A stretch of 64,000 bases of DNA from Gnetum montanum (taxonomy: Eukaryota; Streptophyta; Gnetopsida; Gnetales; Gnetaceae), in the NCBI GenBank assembly GCA_015680685.1, contig MNCI01025182.1, positions 20,434 to 84,433 of the forward strand, read 5' to 3'. The number at the start of each line of letters is the position of its first letter. Position 1 is the first letter of the stretch. The translations under genes were made by a program, and so were the position numbers. Under the pieces are notes generated by a model. The model was not told the origin of the DNA, searched no databases, and saw nothing but the letters and a program-made list of their open reading frames with translations. Below are positions 48,759 to 60,050 of this stretch, piece after piece.

Positions 48759-50347
48759 TGTTGGCGACCGTTTGGGACGCGACCGCCAACGAGTGTCCTC
48801 GAACAGGATTTAGGTGCCTGCTAGTCTCTGGCTACACCAAGGCCCAGATACCTCCAAATAACTCAGTAGTTAATGTGAGTATGTGTGTGTGCTGTTGCGG
48901 CGTGCGGTTGTATGAAATGTGACAATTGCGTTGTGTTCGAACTACAAATGACTTACTTAAAGAGATTCAGCCAACTTTGTCCAGTACTGTGAGTTATTGA
49001 AAGTTTCCTATTTTGTTCAACTACCTAGTCTACATGGTCCTTATAATACCTGCTTGTAACAAGTAAAATTTTGCATAAACATTTGAGCACAACTCCGCAA
49101 ATCTACTCCTAATTTTCCCCATAGAAAGAGAGATAGTTCCACAAGAAAACTAGAAATAGAGAAAGATTCGATGGAAATAGACAGAAAAGAAAAGAAAGCA
49201 GATTTGTGTAGACCTAAAATATTTAAACAAGGTAAAATGACATGAGTAAACACTTTGCAATAAAGCTATTCCAAGGCTGAACCAAGCAATATCTTCAAGA
49301 CAATCCTACTGTGCTACCAAAAATCACTGCGTAAACTACCCCGTACGAGACTCCACTTTGACTAGACAATAGATGCCAACAATTGCATTCAAACAAAACC
49401 TTTAAAATACTTGACAATTTCTGATTGAAATAACACGGAAAATCACTTTAAAGATAAAGAAGCTATTCTGGTCCCATCAAAATACCAAAGATTTTCTGAA
49501 CCCTCTCGGCTACTAAATTGTTCCACGGCGTGACTACAAATAGAGGCTCTCTTCCAACAACCCAATAGTAGTTCCCAAACGTTGCACCATAACGAAATTT
49601 ACTACTAAAATGCTCTTAAGGCTTTCATTCACTAGCGCTTCTATGACAAACTTTTAATAGAAATTTCTATCGGGCAACAAGAACAATAAGAGCAATCTAA
49701 AGATCCCAAAATTACTCGCCAAGGATGATACTATCTAAACCACTAGCTAAGCAATTTAAACAAAACAAAAAATGAAATGCATAACTCACAGGACCATGAC
49801 AAAGAGGCTGAAATCTTTATTCTAGCAAGCCATCTTGCAAACGATCTTCTTTACAAATCTTCTTTGCTCCCAAGTGTGATGTGAGACTTCCTTGATGATC
49901 CTCCCTCTTGACCCTTGAAGCCTATTTATAGGATTCCAAGGTAGGTAGGGAAGTTACATTTTTAAAAATATATTACCTAACTTCTCTTCCAAGTTACTTG
50001 AGTAACCAATTAGAAAATTGCTTGTCCAACAAGTTAGGAGGTTACTTGCCCAACAAGTTAGGTAAGTTACAACAATATTGGGTGGTTTCAACCACAAAAG
50101 AGATAAAAATGCTGCATCTGACATGTGTCCCATGTAATTGCCAAGTGTCTTCATTGAGTTGCCAAGTGTCTTCACCATGGAGAGAAACAAGCTGCAGCTG
50201 ACACGTTTCTTTGGTGGTTGAGAAGTAGCCCATTTAGTTGACAAGTGGCCTCATGATAATCCAAATTAAAATTAATTATCAATATTATAGTTGTAACTAT
50301 CATAGGAAGTTACAACTTCCATAGGAATAATAGCCAAATGTCTATGT

Positions 50348-50357
50348 TATATAAATA
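50348..50357 (+). promoter_or_regulatory. TATA-like box inside element C
   Basis: TATATAAATA precedes the GC-richer cargo region. It could be the element's own or a captured promoter; no transcript evidence. Confidence 0.3.
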
Positions 50358-50499
50358 TCCCACAAACCTCTTTTCTTTGTGAATAAAAATAACCCATTTT
50401 AAAGTGGATAAGGAAAGGATGCCACTTTAATGATAAAACAAAAACCAACAATTCAATAGGCATATTTCTCAACTTAATTTAACAACCCAAACTACTAAT

Positions 50500-51222
50500 G
50501 TGTTTCTAGTTGATCCGTGATGTGTCCGTTATCAATGTTTTTGCCTTAACCACCCTTACCATTGTCGCGATATCTTCTCTAAACTCGGAGCTTAACGTCA
50601 CATGTAAGCAACGGGCGTAGACAGCAACTCCGTACTTGTCAGTGCTCTGGTAATCACACCTGCATCTGCATCGCCATGAGGAATGGCACGGTAGAATCCA
50701 AACAGCAAGTTCTGTTAGGGTTTCCATGCCATGACCAAACTGCAAACAGTAGCGTCTAGCTGTGGATTTCAGCTGCAAAATCACCTTCATTCTCAACAAA
50801 TTTTCGCACAGCTGCCCAAGAACAGACCCCCACCTGAACGCTCTAAAATCGTCCAGCCTGCTAATCGACCTCCTCATCATTCCGGACCTGCAGTTCTCAG
50901 ACTAGAGCCTCAGAATGGACGCCCTGGCAGCATTATCATGTGAGAAACCAGTCCGGCGCCTAGTCCGAGAAAGCTATCCGGAGATGAGGGTGCTGGCGGA
51001 GCAGATCCAGACGGTGCTCAAGGACGTCGACTTCGGTATTCCATTGCTGGGCCTGCCATGTGTGCCGGCTCGACACTCATGAACGAGGACCCATCTAGAC
51101 TGCTCTTCCAGAAATTTTTTTCGCAGCTGTCTCTGTCTCCGCCGCGCTGTGCCTCCTGTGGCCGCATCCGCTGCTGCTGCTGCTGGCTCATGATCGAGGC
51201 TTCTTTTCTGCACCCGTCGCTG
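50500..51222. other. Gene-like cargo of element C, unrecognised
   Basis: GC-richer than its surroundings, cut by the gap at 51223. Plus strand has MDALAALSCEKPVRRLVRES (50915 on), minus strand an ORF of 124 residues (50506-50880). Neither resembles a family I know. The sudden change of base composition suggests a captured host fragment. Confidence 0.3.
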
Positions 51223-51412
51223 NNNNNNNNNNNNNNNNNNNNNNNNNNNNNNNNNNNNNNNNNNNNNNNNNNNNNNNNNNNNNNNNNNNNNNNNNNNNNN
51301 NNNNNNNNNNNNNNNNNNNNNNNNNNNNNNNNNNNNNNNNNNNNNNNNNNNNNNNNNNNNNNNNNNNNNNNNNNNNNNNNNNNNNNNNNNNNNNNNNNNN
51401 NNNNNNNNNNNN
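51223..51412. other. Assembly gap (190 N)
   Basis: Run of N inside element C; the two ORFs reported across it are artefacts of the N. Confidence 0.99.
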
Positions 51413-51616
51413 CCTCGGTGATGATGCAGGCCAGGAAGTAGAAGCATAGATTAATTTATTTACACCACTGAATCCCTCATCTTGCTCTCAAATTATCTTC
51501 TTTGTACTTGTGATCAGATGATACAGAACTAATTCCAACTGCAATAAATAGGAATAAACCCACGAATCTAAGGCTGGATGGACTTCTGTTCTTATTATAT
51601 TTTCTTTTTACTTCAG

Positions 51617-51913
51617 GTGTTGAATGAAGTCTGGATTCTGTCCCAAGTGAACCATAGAAACCTGGTAAAGCTGCTGGGCTGTTGTGTGGACATGCAACAG
51701 CCATTTCAGGAAAGTATCAAAGAGGTTTTGAGTTTGGCATTGAGCTGCGTGCAAGAGAAACGCCATGAAAGACCCACCATGAAAGAGGTCTCCAAAGAAC
51801 TCCACTACATAATTGGCATCCAAACGCTTTCTCCCATTGGTATAGATAGTTCCAGTGATTCCGAGAGAATCAGGTTCCTCCTATTGGTGTTCCCTCAGTG
51901 CCACGGCCCTTAA
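51617..51913 (+). pseudogene. Receptor-like kinase fragment (WAK-like) captured by element C
   Basis: An exon begins after a clear acceptor (TTTTTACTTCAG, ending 51616). [20 protein letters not shown] plus GCC is the kinase segment from helix alphaC to strand beta4/5, with the conserved Glu in NEV. After CVDMQQ the sequence jumps straight to [20 protein letters not shown], the last kinase subdomain with its RPTM block. The catalytic loop (HRD), DFG and activation segment are missing, about 150 residues by comparison with the family, so no kinase activity is possible. The wording is closest to wall-associated kinases. It ends at TAA 51911. Confidence 0.75.
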
Positions 51914-52115
51914 TTTCCTTGATTTCTTATTATCGTCTACCAAATACAGCCCTTGTTTTCTAGAAAATCATATCTTGAAACACCCGACTTAGGTCTCCAT
52001 CCTCCAAATTCTTCATGCATGGAAAGAAGCTTTGGAATATGCATGGCAAGAAGCTTTGGACTATCTCTAATCTCAGAGCCATACTATTCCATGAAATGGC
52101 CAAAATGTGCCAACA

Positions 52116-54491
52116 GAATCTCCTGAGGGGAGATGGCCCCAGACCCAGGTTCAAAGTTTTGGCAACAGGATGTCATAGGTTGTGTGCTTGCGTCGACCTT
52201 CGTCCTTGGTGATGAAGGTGTAAATTTAAAGGATGAAGGCGTAGTTTTAGAGATGCTTTTAACGATATTCCTCTTCGACACCTCGCTCGTCAGGTGGGTT
52301 TCTCGCGTTGTAGGATGAGGAAGTTGTTTAATGTTGCTACACGGGATGGGGGCTGTCGAAGACGTTGGCCTCCTGATGACGAATGGAGCTAGAGGTGTTA
52401 GCGGACAGGGTTGCACAGCCCTGCCAACAGGTGGTGCAGAGGTAGATGCTCGTGGTGGTACTTTCAGGATGAAGGGCGACTGCGGACTTGGACCAACCAT
52501 TGGTGGCATGGGCATACTACGCTGAGGCACACGAATCATAAATGGTTGGAAGGGCGGCAGCGGAGTATATTTTGAACAATCTTTACGTTCTAAGTTAGGT
52601 TTAGTGTATGCTGATGTCTTGGGTGTGGGGGTGGTGGGTTGTAATGCTTGGACCGGCTTAGGCCTTGAGTCAGCTGTAGGTATGGTCGGTTTCTTATTAT
52701 TCTTGTTTCTGCTGTTGGTGTGTTTGGGCTTAGCCTCAGTTGCCATAGCAGCCATCATGGTCGTTGGGGCCTTACCTTTGTCCTTCTTTGTAAAACTATT
52801 CCTATAAGTGACATAAGCTAGGTCTCTACTTGCCTCAGCTGCGTCTTGTATGCTTTTTGTCTGAGCGAAAGCTTGACTAAGCGAGCATGAAGAAAGGTAA
52901 TATAGTTTTAACATGATGAAGTCGTTCACTGCACCCTTAAAGATGGCTAACAAATGAGCCTCCGCGATAGGTTCACAGATTTTGTTAAGGGTTGCGCTCC
53001 ATCGTTGAATGAATTTTTGGACTAGTTCTAGTGGGTCTTGCTTCACGCTCATCAGCTGATCCAACGTGGTTTCTAGCTTCAAGTTATACTTGAAGTGTGT
53101 GACAAACTGGATCAAGAGTTCTTCCAAAGTCAAGATGGATGAACGTGGCAATGTGCGATACCAATCTAGAGCTTTCCTGGCTAGGGACATGGCGAAGACA
53201 AGAATGATCGTATGCGACCATTGTTGCAGCAACAAAGACTCTAATCGGAAAGTGATGAGATGTGTATTGGGATCTCCTTCTCCATCGTACTTCATGAAGT
53301 GTGGGAGGGACATCCCGGGTGGTAATATCAAGGCAGGGATTGCAGGGTTGATGGGGTCGTCTTGGTAAAAGTCCATGACTCGTACCGTATCGAACCCAAT
53401 AGCCTTGAGGAATTTTACTTCCTTGGTTAGGGTCTAAATAAGCTGAAACACTTGGTCTAGACCCAGGGATATTGTAGACAGTTGAGGGAATACAGAGGCA
53501 ACCCCCACAAGTGGCATGGTAACGGTGGCAATTTGACCCATCGGCTGTGCCATTAGGGCCACCCCTGCTAAAGGTGTTGTTTGTGTTGTCCAACATCTGG
53601 TGGGTGGTATCATCGAAGCGGTAATAGTGGGTTGAGTTGCCAAGTAGGCTGTTTGGGTAACCGACGGGACCCCCCATGGCCCTGCGCCAGGTTGTGCCAT
53701 TTGGGGGGTCGAGTAGACCTGAGGGCGAGTGTAATGAGACATCTGCGATGGTTGCAGAACAGACGAGAAAGCGAACGGAAGCAACCATGTGGATGGGCCT
53801 GCGCCCATCACAGTGGGTGGGATGGTTGCATATGTAGGAATTGGTATGGGAGTTAGGTGCGGTTGTAGAGTAGGTACAGTGTGGACATGAGGTAGAGTAG
53901 CCGTGATAGGTGTGTTGCATGTTGCGGTAGCATGCTGATAAAGGGCTTGCGGTGGCACAGTTGCTGCAGGTGCAACTAGGCGATGGGGTGATGAGGTGCT
54001 AGGAACGTAGCATGGCTACCCATTATAGTTGCAGTTGTAGGCTACTGAAGCATAGGCATGATGGCAAAGTGGGTGGCGACAGGTAGTGGGTTGGCCCAGA
54101 AGGACTGGGTAGGCGGGACAGGAATGGGGTTGGCTAGACCTCCCTCGTTAGATTGGGAGTCGAGTTCATCCTGCCCGTCTTGAAAGGTGTCATCTTGGTT
54201 GGACACTATGTCTTGTTGCTTTCTAAGCCTTGTCAACTAGATTAGTTGATCTAGCAGCCTTTGGTTCACCTGTCTCAAAGGCAAGGAAATGCCATGTTTA
54301 GGAACAAATTCCTCTCCGTTGCAGTAAGCAAACTGGAAGCTACATTTTTCTTCAAGTTCGTGTAAATCTAAGGGCAAGTTAGCCTGAACCTTCATGCAAA
54401 TGAAATTGTAATGCTCGTGTTGCTGGGCTAGGCCCTCATGTCCTCGATTTTGGATCCTGAGAGACCAGCGTGTTTTTGGTGTTGGATTCAA
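52116..54491 (-). pseudogene. gag of element A
   Basis: Minus strand. The N-terminal part starts near 54491 (FICMKVQANLPLDLHELEEK) and, after stops at about 54237 and 54040, reaches a Pro/Thr/Ala-rich linker (53434-53958). The gag core is in the long open frame 53376-52116: PPGMSLPHFMKYDGEGDPNT, ARKALDWYRTLPRSSI and LEELLIQFVTHFKYN. It is followed by SVKQDPLELVQKFIQRW, the usual retrotransposon gag order, and a Pro-rich tail. The last ten residues of the reported ORF (52084-52115) come from element C, not gag. Confidence 0.8.
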
Positions 54492-55381
54492 CCGTTGTTC
54501 GGCACCAGTAGTGCCTTAGGTTGCGAAGGGCACCTCCATGTTGGAAATATCGACAGCGATGGTGGCAACAGTCATCGTTAAGCAAGTGATTATGCGAAAG
54601 TGCTAGAAAATGTGGAAGAACAGAAGGATTAAAAAAAATAAAAACAGGTGGCTTTTCGTCTTGCAGGATCCCAGAGGGACTATCGAGGTGACCGACCTAT
54701 GCCACACAAGATCGAAACAACCTCAAAGGGTGTCATGTTTTTGCCTATGCTGGCTCGGGCGCAGGACGCATGCAAGAATACTATAGAAGAAGCAAGTTAA
54801 ATCGTCATCCAAAGGCTTATTGTCTCATAGGGTTCCGGAGGAACCGTTGAGGCGACTGATCTACACCGCACGATGTGCAAACAACTACAAAGGGTGTCGA
54901 GTCTACGCTAATGCAAGTTGGGGTGTGGAAGGCATATGAGACTACCGTAAGACAAGAAAATTAACTAGCGACTAGGCAAGTTCTGTGTCTTGCAGGATCC
55001 CAAAGGGACCGTCGAGGCAATCGGTCTGTACCACACGGAATGAGGTACAAAACGCAGGCAAAACAACTGTAGGATGGGCAAATTAACTAGCAATCAGGTA
55101 GGTTTTATGTCTTGCAGGGTCCCAGAGGGACCGTCTAGGTGACTGATCTGCACCACGCGGGGTGAGGTGCAGTACACACACAAGACGACCATAGAATGAG
55201 CTAGTTAACCGATGATCGGAGGCCTTGTGTTCTGTGTGGCTCCGGAGGAACCGTCGGGGTGACCGATCTGCACCGCACAGAATGCAAACAACTGCAAGAG
55301 GGTGTCGCGTCTATGCTCATGTGTATCAGGGCATAGAAGGCTCACAGAACTACCGTGACATGTGGCAAAGGCACCAAAAGG
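54492..55381 (-). repeat. 5' leader of A with tandem repeats
   Basis: A phrase GGATCCCAGAGGGACCGTCGAGG...GACCGATCTGCACCACAC recurs near 54666, 54830, 54993, 55118 and 55241, with spacings of about 164, 163, 125 and 123 bases. Two unit types alternate (TCCCAGAGGGACC and TTCCGGAGGAACC). It lies between the primer-binding site and gag and has no coding sense. Confidence 0.75.
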
Positions 55382-55398
55382 CCCTCCTTCTAGCGCCA
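55382..55398 (-). promoter_or_regulatory. Primer-binding site of element A
   Basis: On the minus strand TGGCGCTAGAAGGAGGG begins six bases (GTTTTC) inside the 5' LTR. The TGGCGC start is what a tRNA 3' end reading GCGCCA would pair with; the tRNA itself is not identified. It fixes 55405-57093 as the 5' LTR. Confidence 0.6.
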
Positions 55399-55404
55399 GA
55401 AAAC

Positions 55405-57093
55405 TGTAGCGACCGAAAACATCAGCGGTTGGAAGAACGCCAAGGTCGGTGACACAACAATTCCAGCCCCATGCCCACGGGAGGGCGGTGCTGGGTGTGT
55501 GCGAACATGGGGTGCCTTGAATGGTCTGGCCAATCAGACAGGGACTTATATTGGTGTCAATATAGCCTTTTGCAATATAAACTGTATGAGTTGTGAGATG
55601 GTGCTTATGGGTAGTTACAACGGGAAAAGAAAGGGACTAAAAAAATGCAACAACAGTGCGAAATAGTGAATAAATGTAAGTGCGACAATGATATGAGATG
55701 ATGCTTGAAGGTAAAAAAAACAAAAATAATACAAGGAAGCCAGATAGTAAATAAGAGGTAACATAAGATACAGTTAGAAACATGCACTGCTTCAGAGCTA
55801 CAAATCTGTCTGGTCAAGGGGAATACAATCGGCTGCATAGCGTGACGAAGTGCAGAAAGTTCCAAGGGTGATGGAAGTATGCCAAGAAATAGGAATGGCT
55901 ACGCACTTGGGCACAGACTTCATGTATATACAATGTGGACAGGATCCTACCAAGGTGGTAGAATGAGACCCCAAGCTTTATGCCAGCCGAGAGAGGTTTC
56001 TTTTATAGATTGCTGGCCTCTCCTTTTCTTTCCCTTTTTGTGAGATTGCAGGTATTTCTTTTTTTGTTTCAATCAAGGAGACTCCCCTTTTCTTTTTTAT
56101 TTCACGGTCCTTTTTTGTACTATTTGACAGGCTATTTATAGGGCTGAAGGTAAGCAAAGGTGACCATTTGAATACTACGTGTCGTAGACTTGTGCCACAT
56201 TACTGGCATTACTTGAGCCATTTGTAACCATTGAGCTTGCAAGACCGTTGCGATGCAAGCAATAACTGCGATCCTACTATGTCATGATTACACCGTCGGC
56301 TCCTAGAAGCATGTGCCAATGGCCCGATTAAGGTGGAGTGCATTGATGTCGCACTGCCACCTGCATGCTGCACTATGTTTTGTGACATGGCTTGCTTAGC
56401 ATGGCATAGCACCTTGCTGCGTGTCCTACCGTATGTCACATACTTGCTACATGATGCTATCCTACATAGCGTAGCATAGCGTAGTGACCACGATAGTTTT
56501 GCTGATTTTCAACTTATTCTGCCATAGTGCAAGTTTTGCAAACTTTGCTGACTTCGCCTTTCGAACTGCCTTCTGTTCCTTTCCGCAGGACTACTACGCC
56601 TTGCTGCGCCATGTAGCTCAGCGTAGCATAGCAGTAGACATGGTCCGCCGCTTCTTGGCGAAAAGAGACATCACTGCAGAACTCGAGATTAGGCGAGGGA
56701 GGTGAGTAGTGAAGTTATTGCTATGCTACGCCATATGTCATCGCGTAGCGTAACATCTCGTTCCGCCATTGTTTTCTGAGGCTTGCTACGCTACACATCA
56801 TAGCGTAGCAGCCTTTGTGACTTAGAAAACTTGCTAAACTACTTCTCCTGTGCACCTAGGCTACTGTCACCGATTCTGGACACCATTTCTGAGCAGGCTA
56901 CCGGCTATCTAGACTACTTTGGTAAGTGGGCGAGTTGGTATGGAACCCGCCCATGCCTAAAGTAGAAAATTTACCGAATTGGCCATCCTGGACTCAGAAC
57001 GTTCTTTTCCCGATGGACTGCCATGGTGTTGTGCAGACTGCAAGAGCTTGGTGAAGCTAGGATGACCACACATTTTTCTTTTAAGGTGTTTCA
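55405..57093 (-). repeat. Right LTR (5' LTR) of element A
   Basis: 1689 bases. The TATA box is kept (reverse of 56132-56141). The CTACGCTA hairpin is kept too, with arms at 56784-56793 and 56801-56810. Followed by target duplication GATAG (57094-57098). Confidence 0.92.
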
Positions 57094-57098
57094 GATAG

Positions 57099-58293
57099 TG
57101 TAGTCATAGTCTTAGAGGTGTCTAGACATGAAGATTGGCATTCCACTAAGGTGTATATGTTTTCTAGGTTGGCTATTGTAATGTACTATGGACTGTAATG
57201 TTTTGGTGGACTGTGGTGGGCTATGGTGGTATGTGACTTTGCTAATATGCCTTTGGATCTCTTCCAAGCACTCCTTAGGTTTTTCCAAATCTTTGGTTTG
57301 CTAATTTATGAACTTTGAAATTTTCCAACACTCTAATTTTGCCAACCCTAAATTTTGGCAACCGTAAAAATGTTAAGGATGGGGGTATTTATAAGCTTAG
57401 GTTTTCACATGAAATTTAGGGTGAATGCCACATGGCAAAGGGGATGGTTGGGACTATGCTATCACCTAACTACACTTTTCACTAAGGGTGGTGGTGTTAT
57501 GCTTTACTATGTTGGACTCTATGAGACTACAAGACTATGACTATGCTACCAATTGCATGTGTATGTGTCAAGAAGACTACAAGGTACCTAAAAAAATGAA
57601 ATTTTGAAGACTATGCTTTGGGAATACGCTCTCCACTATCTTGCATGGGGTAGAGCGTAGTTACAATTTTTGGGCCAAAAAAGGAGATACAAAAAGATGC
57701 ACTTTGCTAACTACGCTTACCGGAGATGAGTCAGAGTTAAGCTTAGTGGTGTTGTTATGCTGTGGAGGCCACTGGAGGCTGTTTTGACTAACTACACTTG
57801 ACTACAATCTAGACTATGGGAGAGTGTAGTCCCACACTTAGAAAACATTTTGCAGGAAAAGTGGCTATGTGCTTACTACTTTCTCCACTGGAGGCTAACT
57901 ACGCTCCTAACTGGGGAGGAGCATAGTCCCAGCACTTGTTAAAACTTGTGGAAACTAGCTTTGGGTTGACTATCTTGACTACTCTTTAGGCTGGGGAAAA
58001 GCGTAGTTTCAACACTGAGAAAAATCTGCGAAAACTAGGCCTTCATGTTAACTATGCTCTTCACAAAAGGCTAACTACACTTTGGGGTAATGGAGAGCAT
58101 AGTCTCAATAGTTAGAAAAATTTATAGCTTCTAGCTTTGTGATGATACTTATAAAAAATTGCAAAACTAGCCTTTGTGTTAACTACACTCTCTACTAGAG
58201 GTTGACCATGCTCTCAATTGAGGTCAAGCATAGTCTCAACACTTAGTCAAATTTATAGTCGAGAAGCTATAGTCCAAATTTGGTGGTGTTTAA
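57099..58293 (-). repeat. Left LTR of element B, second part
   Basis: Continues the LTR after A. Between 57640 and 58280 it holds about six degenerate repeats of the type CTAACTACGCTC...GGGGAGAGCATAGTCTCAACACTTAGAAAA, near 57653, 57820, 57923, 57993, 58102 and 58223. These share the TACGCT/AGCGTA words of the A LTR. Confidence 0.7.
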
Positions 58294-59669
58294 TTAGCCC
58301 CTCTTTGTTGACATCTGAAGGAGTAGCCTGAGAGATGTTAAAAAAAAACAATAAAACACCATAGCAAGCTTGGCACCAACATCACTCTTCACTACGAGAT
58401 CAAATGTCAGTGCACCGCGCTCAAGAGTGTTGTGGATAGTGGTATGCTAGGTGTTTACTGAAAAGTGAGAGAAGGTGTAGGTGGTGTGCTAGAGATAAAA
58501 AGGGAAAGATAGGGTGCAAGTAGAGATATTGTAATGCAAGAACCTCATGGCTGATGGTGACCATGACACCAGAGTTGTTTACCCTTGAAGTGTTGACCTC
58601 TTGTCGGAGTACCTATGAGAGAGTTAGTGTGGATTCAGGACTAGACCAATTGTGAAATTGCAGTATTTCTAGGTTGCTTGGGAATGTGCTTTTTTCTCTT
58701 TTGCTCTTTTTTTTTCACTTTTTTGCTTTTTTGTTATAGGGTGAACCTTCTTTGGGCTTTGCACTTTGCTAAATGCTTGCTATGAAGTGAAATGCTTTCC
58801 ATCAAGTGAGTTTCATATCACTAGATGGGCTTCACTTCATCATTGATGAAACTACATGGTGTCTGTACGATAGGTGTTTCCTCCTTGGGATGACTTATGT
58901 TACATCCACCTAGGCTTTGATCAGCCAAAAGAGCCCTCCCACAGGATTACTTATGTTATGTCCACCTTGGAAAGCTTGGTTTTTGATGAGATGTATGAAG
59001 AGGATGTTGTGTGATCATAGAATGTGAGCATCCAAGAGGGTTTGCAATCTTGGTTATGCAGGGAATGAGAGAGTATTGGAATGAAGGAGTGGATGTGGAT
59101 AGGCTATAATGGGATAGAGGGGGATGTGCGCTCTTGAGAGGCTCAGCTAGTCCAATCATTCACATCTAAGTGTTGTGGTGATTTGCTGCTATGATGAGAT
59201 GCACCTTTTCACAATGACCTGGGGCTTCATCCTATAGACACAACTCAAAGAAGACAAGAAAACCACACAACATAAAATGCAAATAAAATGTAAGGGGCAA
59301 AGATGTTGCATATGATCCAAAAGTTATGCCCATTAAAAGAGCTCAAAAGGCTAGTAAAATGGCAAGGTGCCAAGATGCTATGAGTGCTCCAAAGGTTGCA
59401 CCCATTGTAGGTGCTTAAAAAGCCAGTAAAAGTGTAGGGGGCCAAGATGCTACAAGTGTTCTAAAGATGGCACCAGTTGTAGATTCTCAAAAGCTAGTAA
59501 AATGGAAGGGGGCCAAGATGTTTTGAGTGCTCCAAAGGCTACACCAATGATACATTTTCCATTCTAAAGCTATAGTATGTTCATCCACATAGTGTAGAAG
59601 GGGGGAAAGGGTGATGCTTTCTCACTTGATTGTAGGAGGATGAAATGATGTATTGGTGGCTAATCACAA
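58294..59669 (-). other. 3' untranslated segment of B
   Basis: No domain recognised. Between about 59290 and 59560 a unit CCAAGATGYTRYGAGTGCTCCAAAGGYTRCACCCATTRTAGRTGCTYAAAAGCCAGTAAAATGG is repeated four times, with a period of about 80-90 bases. The minus ORF 59245-59445 is its by-product. Confidence 0.5.
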
Positions 59670-60010
59670 ACACAGTTTAAGGTTTTGGTAGATCATGGAT
59701 TTACTAGTTTAAGGTCTTAGCAGATTGTGAACCTAGTTTAAGGTCCTAGCAAACCATGTTATACTAGTTTATAGTTCTAGTGGATGCATTGTGTCAGTTT
59801 AACATCGTGACCCAAGGATGAATGCTATAGCCAGTTTAATGTCATAGTGGACATGTTGTCTCTGTGCCAATTTAACATGGTTGTGGATGCATGTTATGCC
59901 AATTTAACATCTTAGCATATGAATGCTATGCTAATTTAACATTGTAGTGGATGAGCTATCCTAGTTTATAGTCGTAGTGAACTGCTCTACCAGTTTAGCA
60001 TTGTAGCAGA
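59670..60010 (-). repeat. Short tandem repeat near the 3' end of B
   Basis: Repeated AGTTTAAGGTCYTAGYRGAYC and AGTTTAACATCGTRGYGGATG units of about 30-40 bases, the counterpart of 38550-38870 in A. Confidence 0.7.
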
Positions 60011-60050
60011 AAAATGCTTACCTTGTTGGATTGATATGTAGTGCTTCATG

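Larger units (their letters stand above)
48759..52115 (+). mobile_element. Family X copy C, 3.36 kb, inserted in the gag-pro frame of A
   Basis: The ends are TGTTGGCGACC at 48759 and GTGCCAACA at 52107-52115. The 5-bp target duplication is GAATC (48754-48758 and 52116-52120). Its first 250 bases match copy D inverted (14074-14323); its last 30 match D and E. The interior is unlike D. It holds a TATA box (50348-50357), GC-richer gene-like DNA (50500-51222), a 190-base gap (51223-51412) and a receptor-kinase exon. Removing the insert would leave one continuous gag-pro frame, confirming the boundaries. Short terminal inverted repeats TGTTGGC/GCCAACA with a 5-bp duplication point to an LTR-type integrase. 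Confidence 0.85.
35883..57093 (-). mobile_element. Tat/Ogre-like Ty3/gypsy retrotransposon A, 21.2 kb
   Basis: The LTRs 35883-37561 and 55405-57093 share TGTAGCGA starts and TGTTTCA ends. The target duplication is GATAG (35878-35882 and 57094-57098). On the minus strand the order is LTR, primer-binding site, gag (54491-52116), PR (48760-48060), RT (42000-41180), RNase H, a second RNase H, integrase (40003-38870), LTR. The second RNase H marks the Tat lineage, as does the size, which is about 17.85 kb without inserted element C. Between PR and RT lies an opposite-strand spliced gene-like unit. RT and RNase H contain few stops, so A is younger than B and F. Confidence 0.92.

Noticed and set aside
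50974-51447. Overlapping ORFs on both strands across the second gap
   Set aside because: Held open only by N at 51223-51412.
53084-53920. Minus ORF of 278 codons as a separate gene
   Set aside because: Other frame of the gag region; the gag core with its family blocks is in the neighbouring frame.
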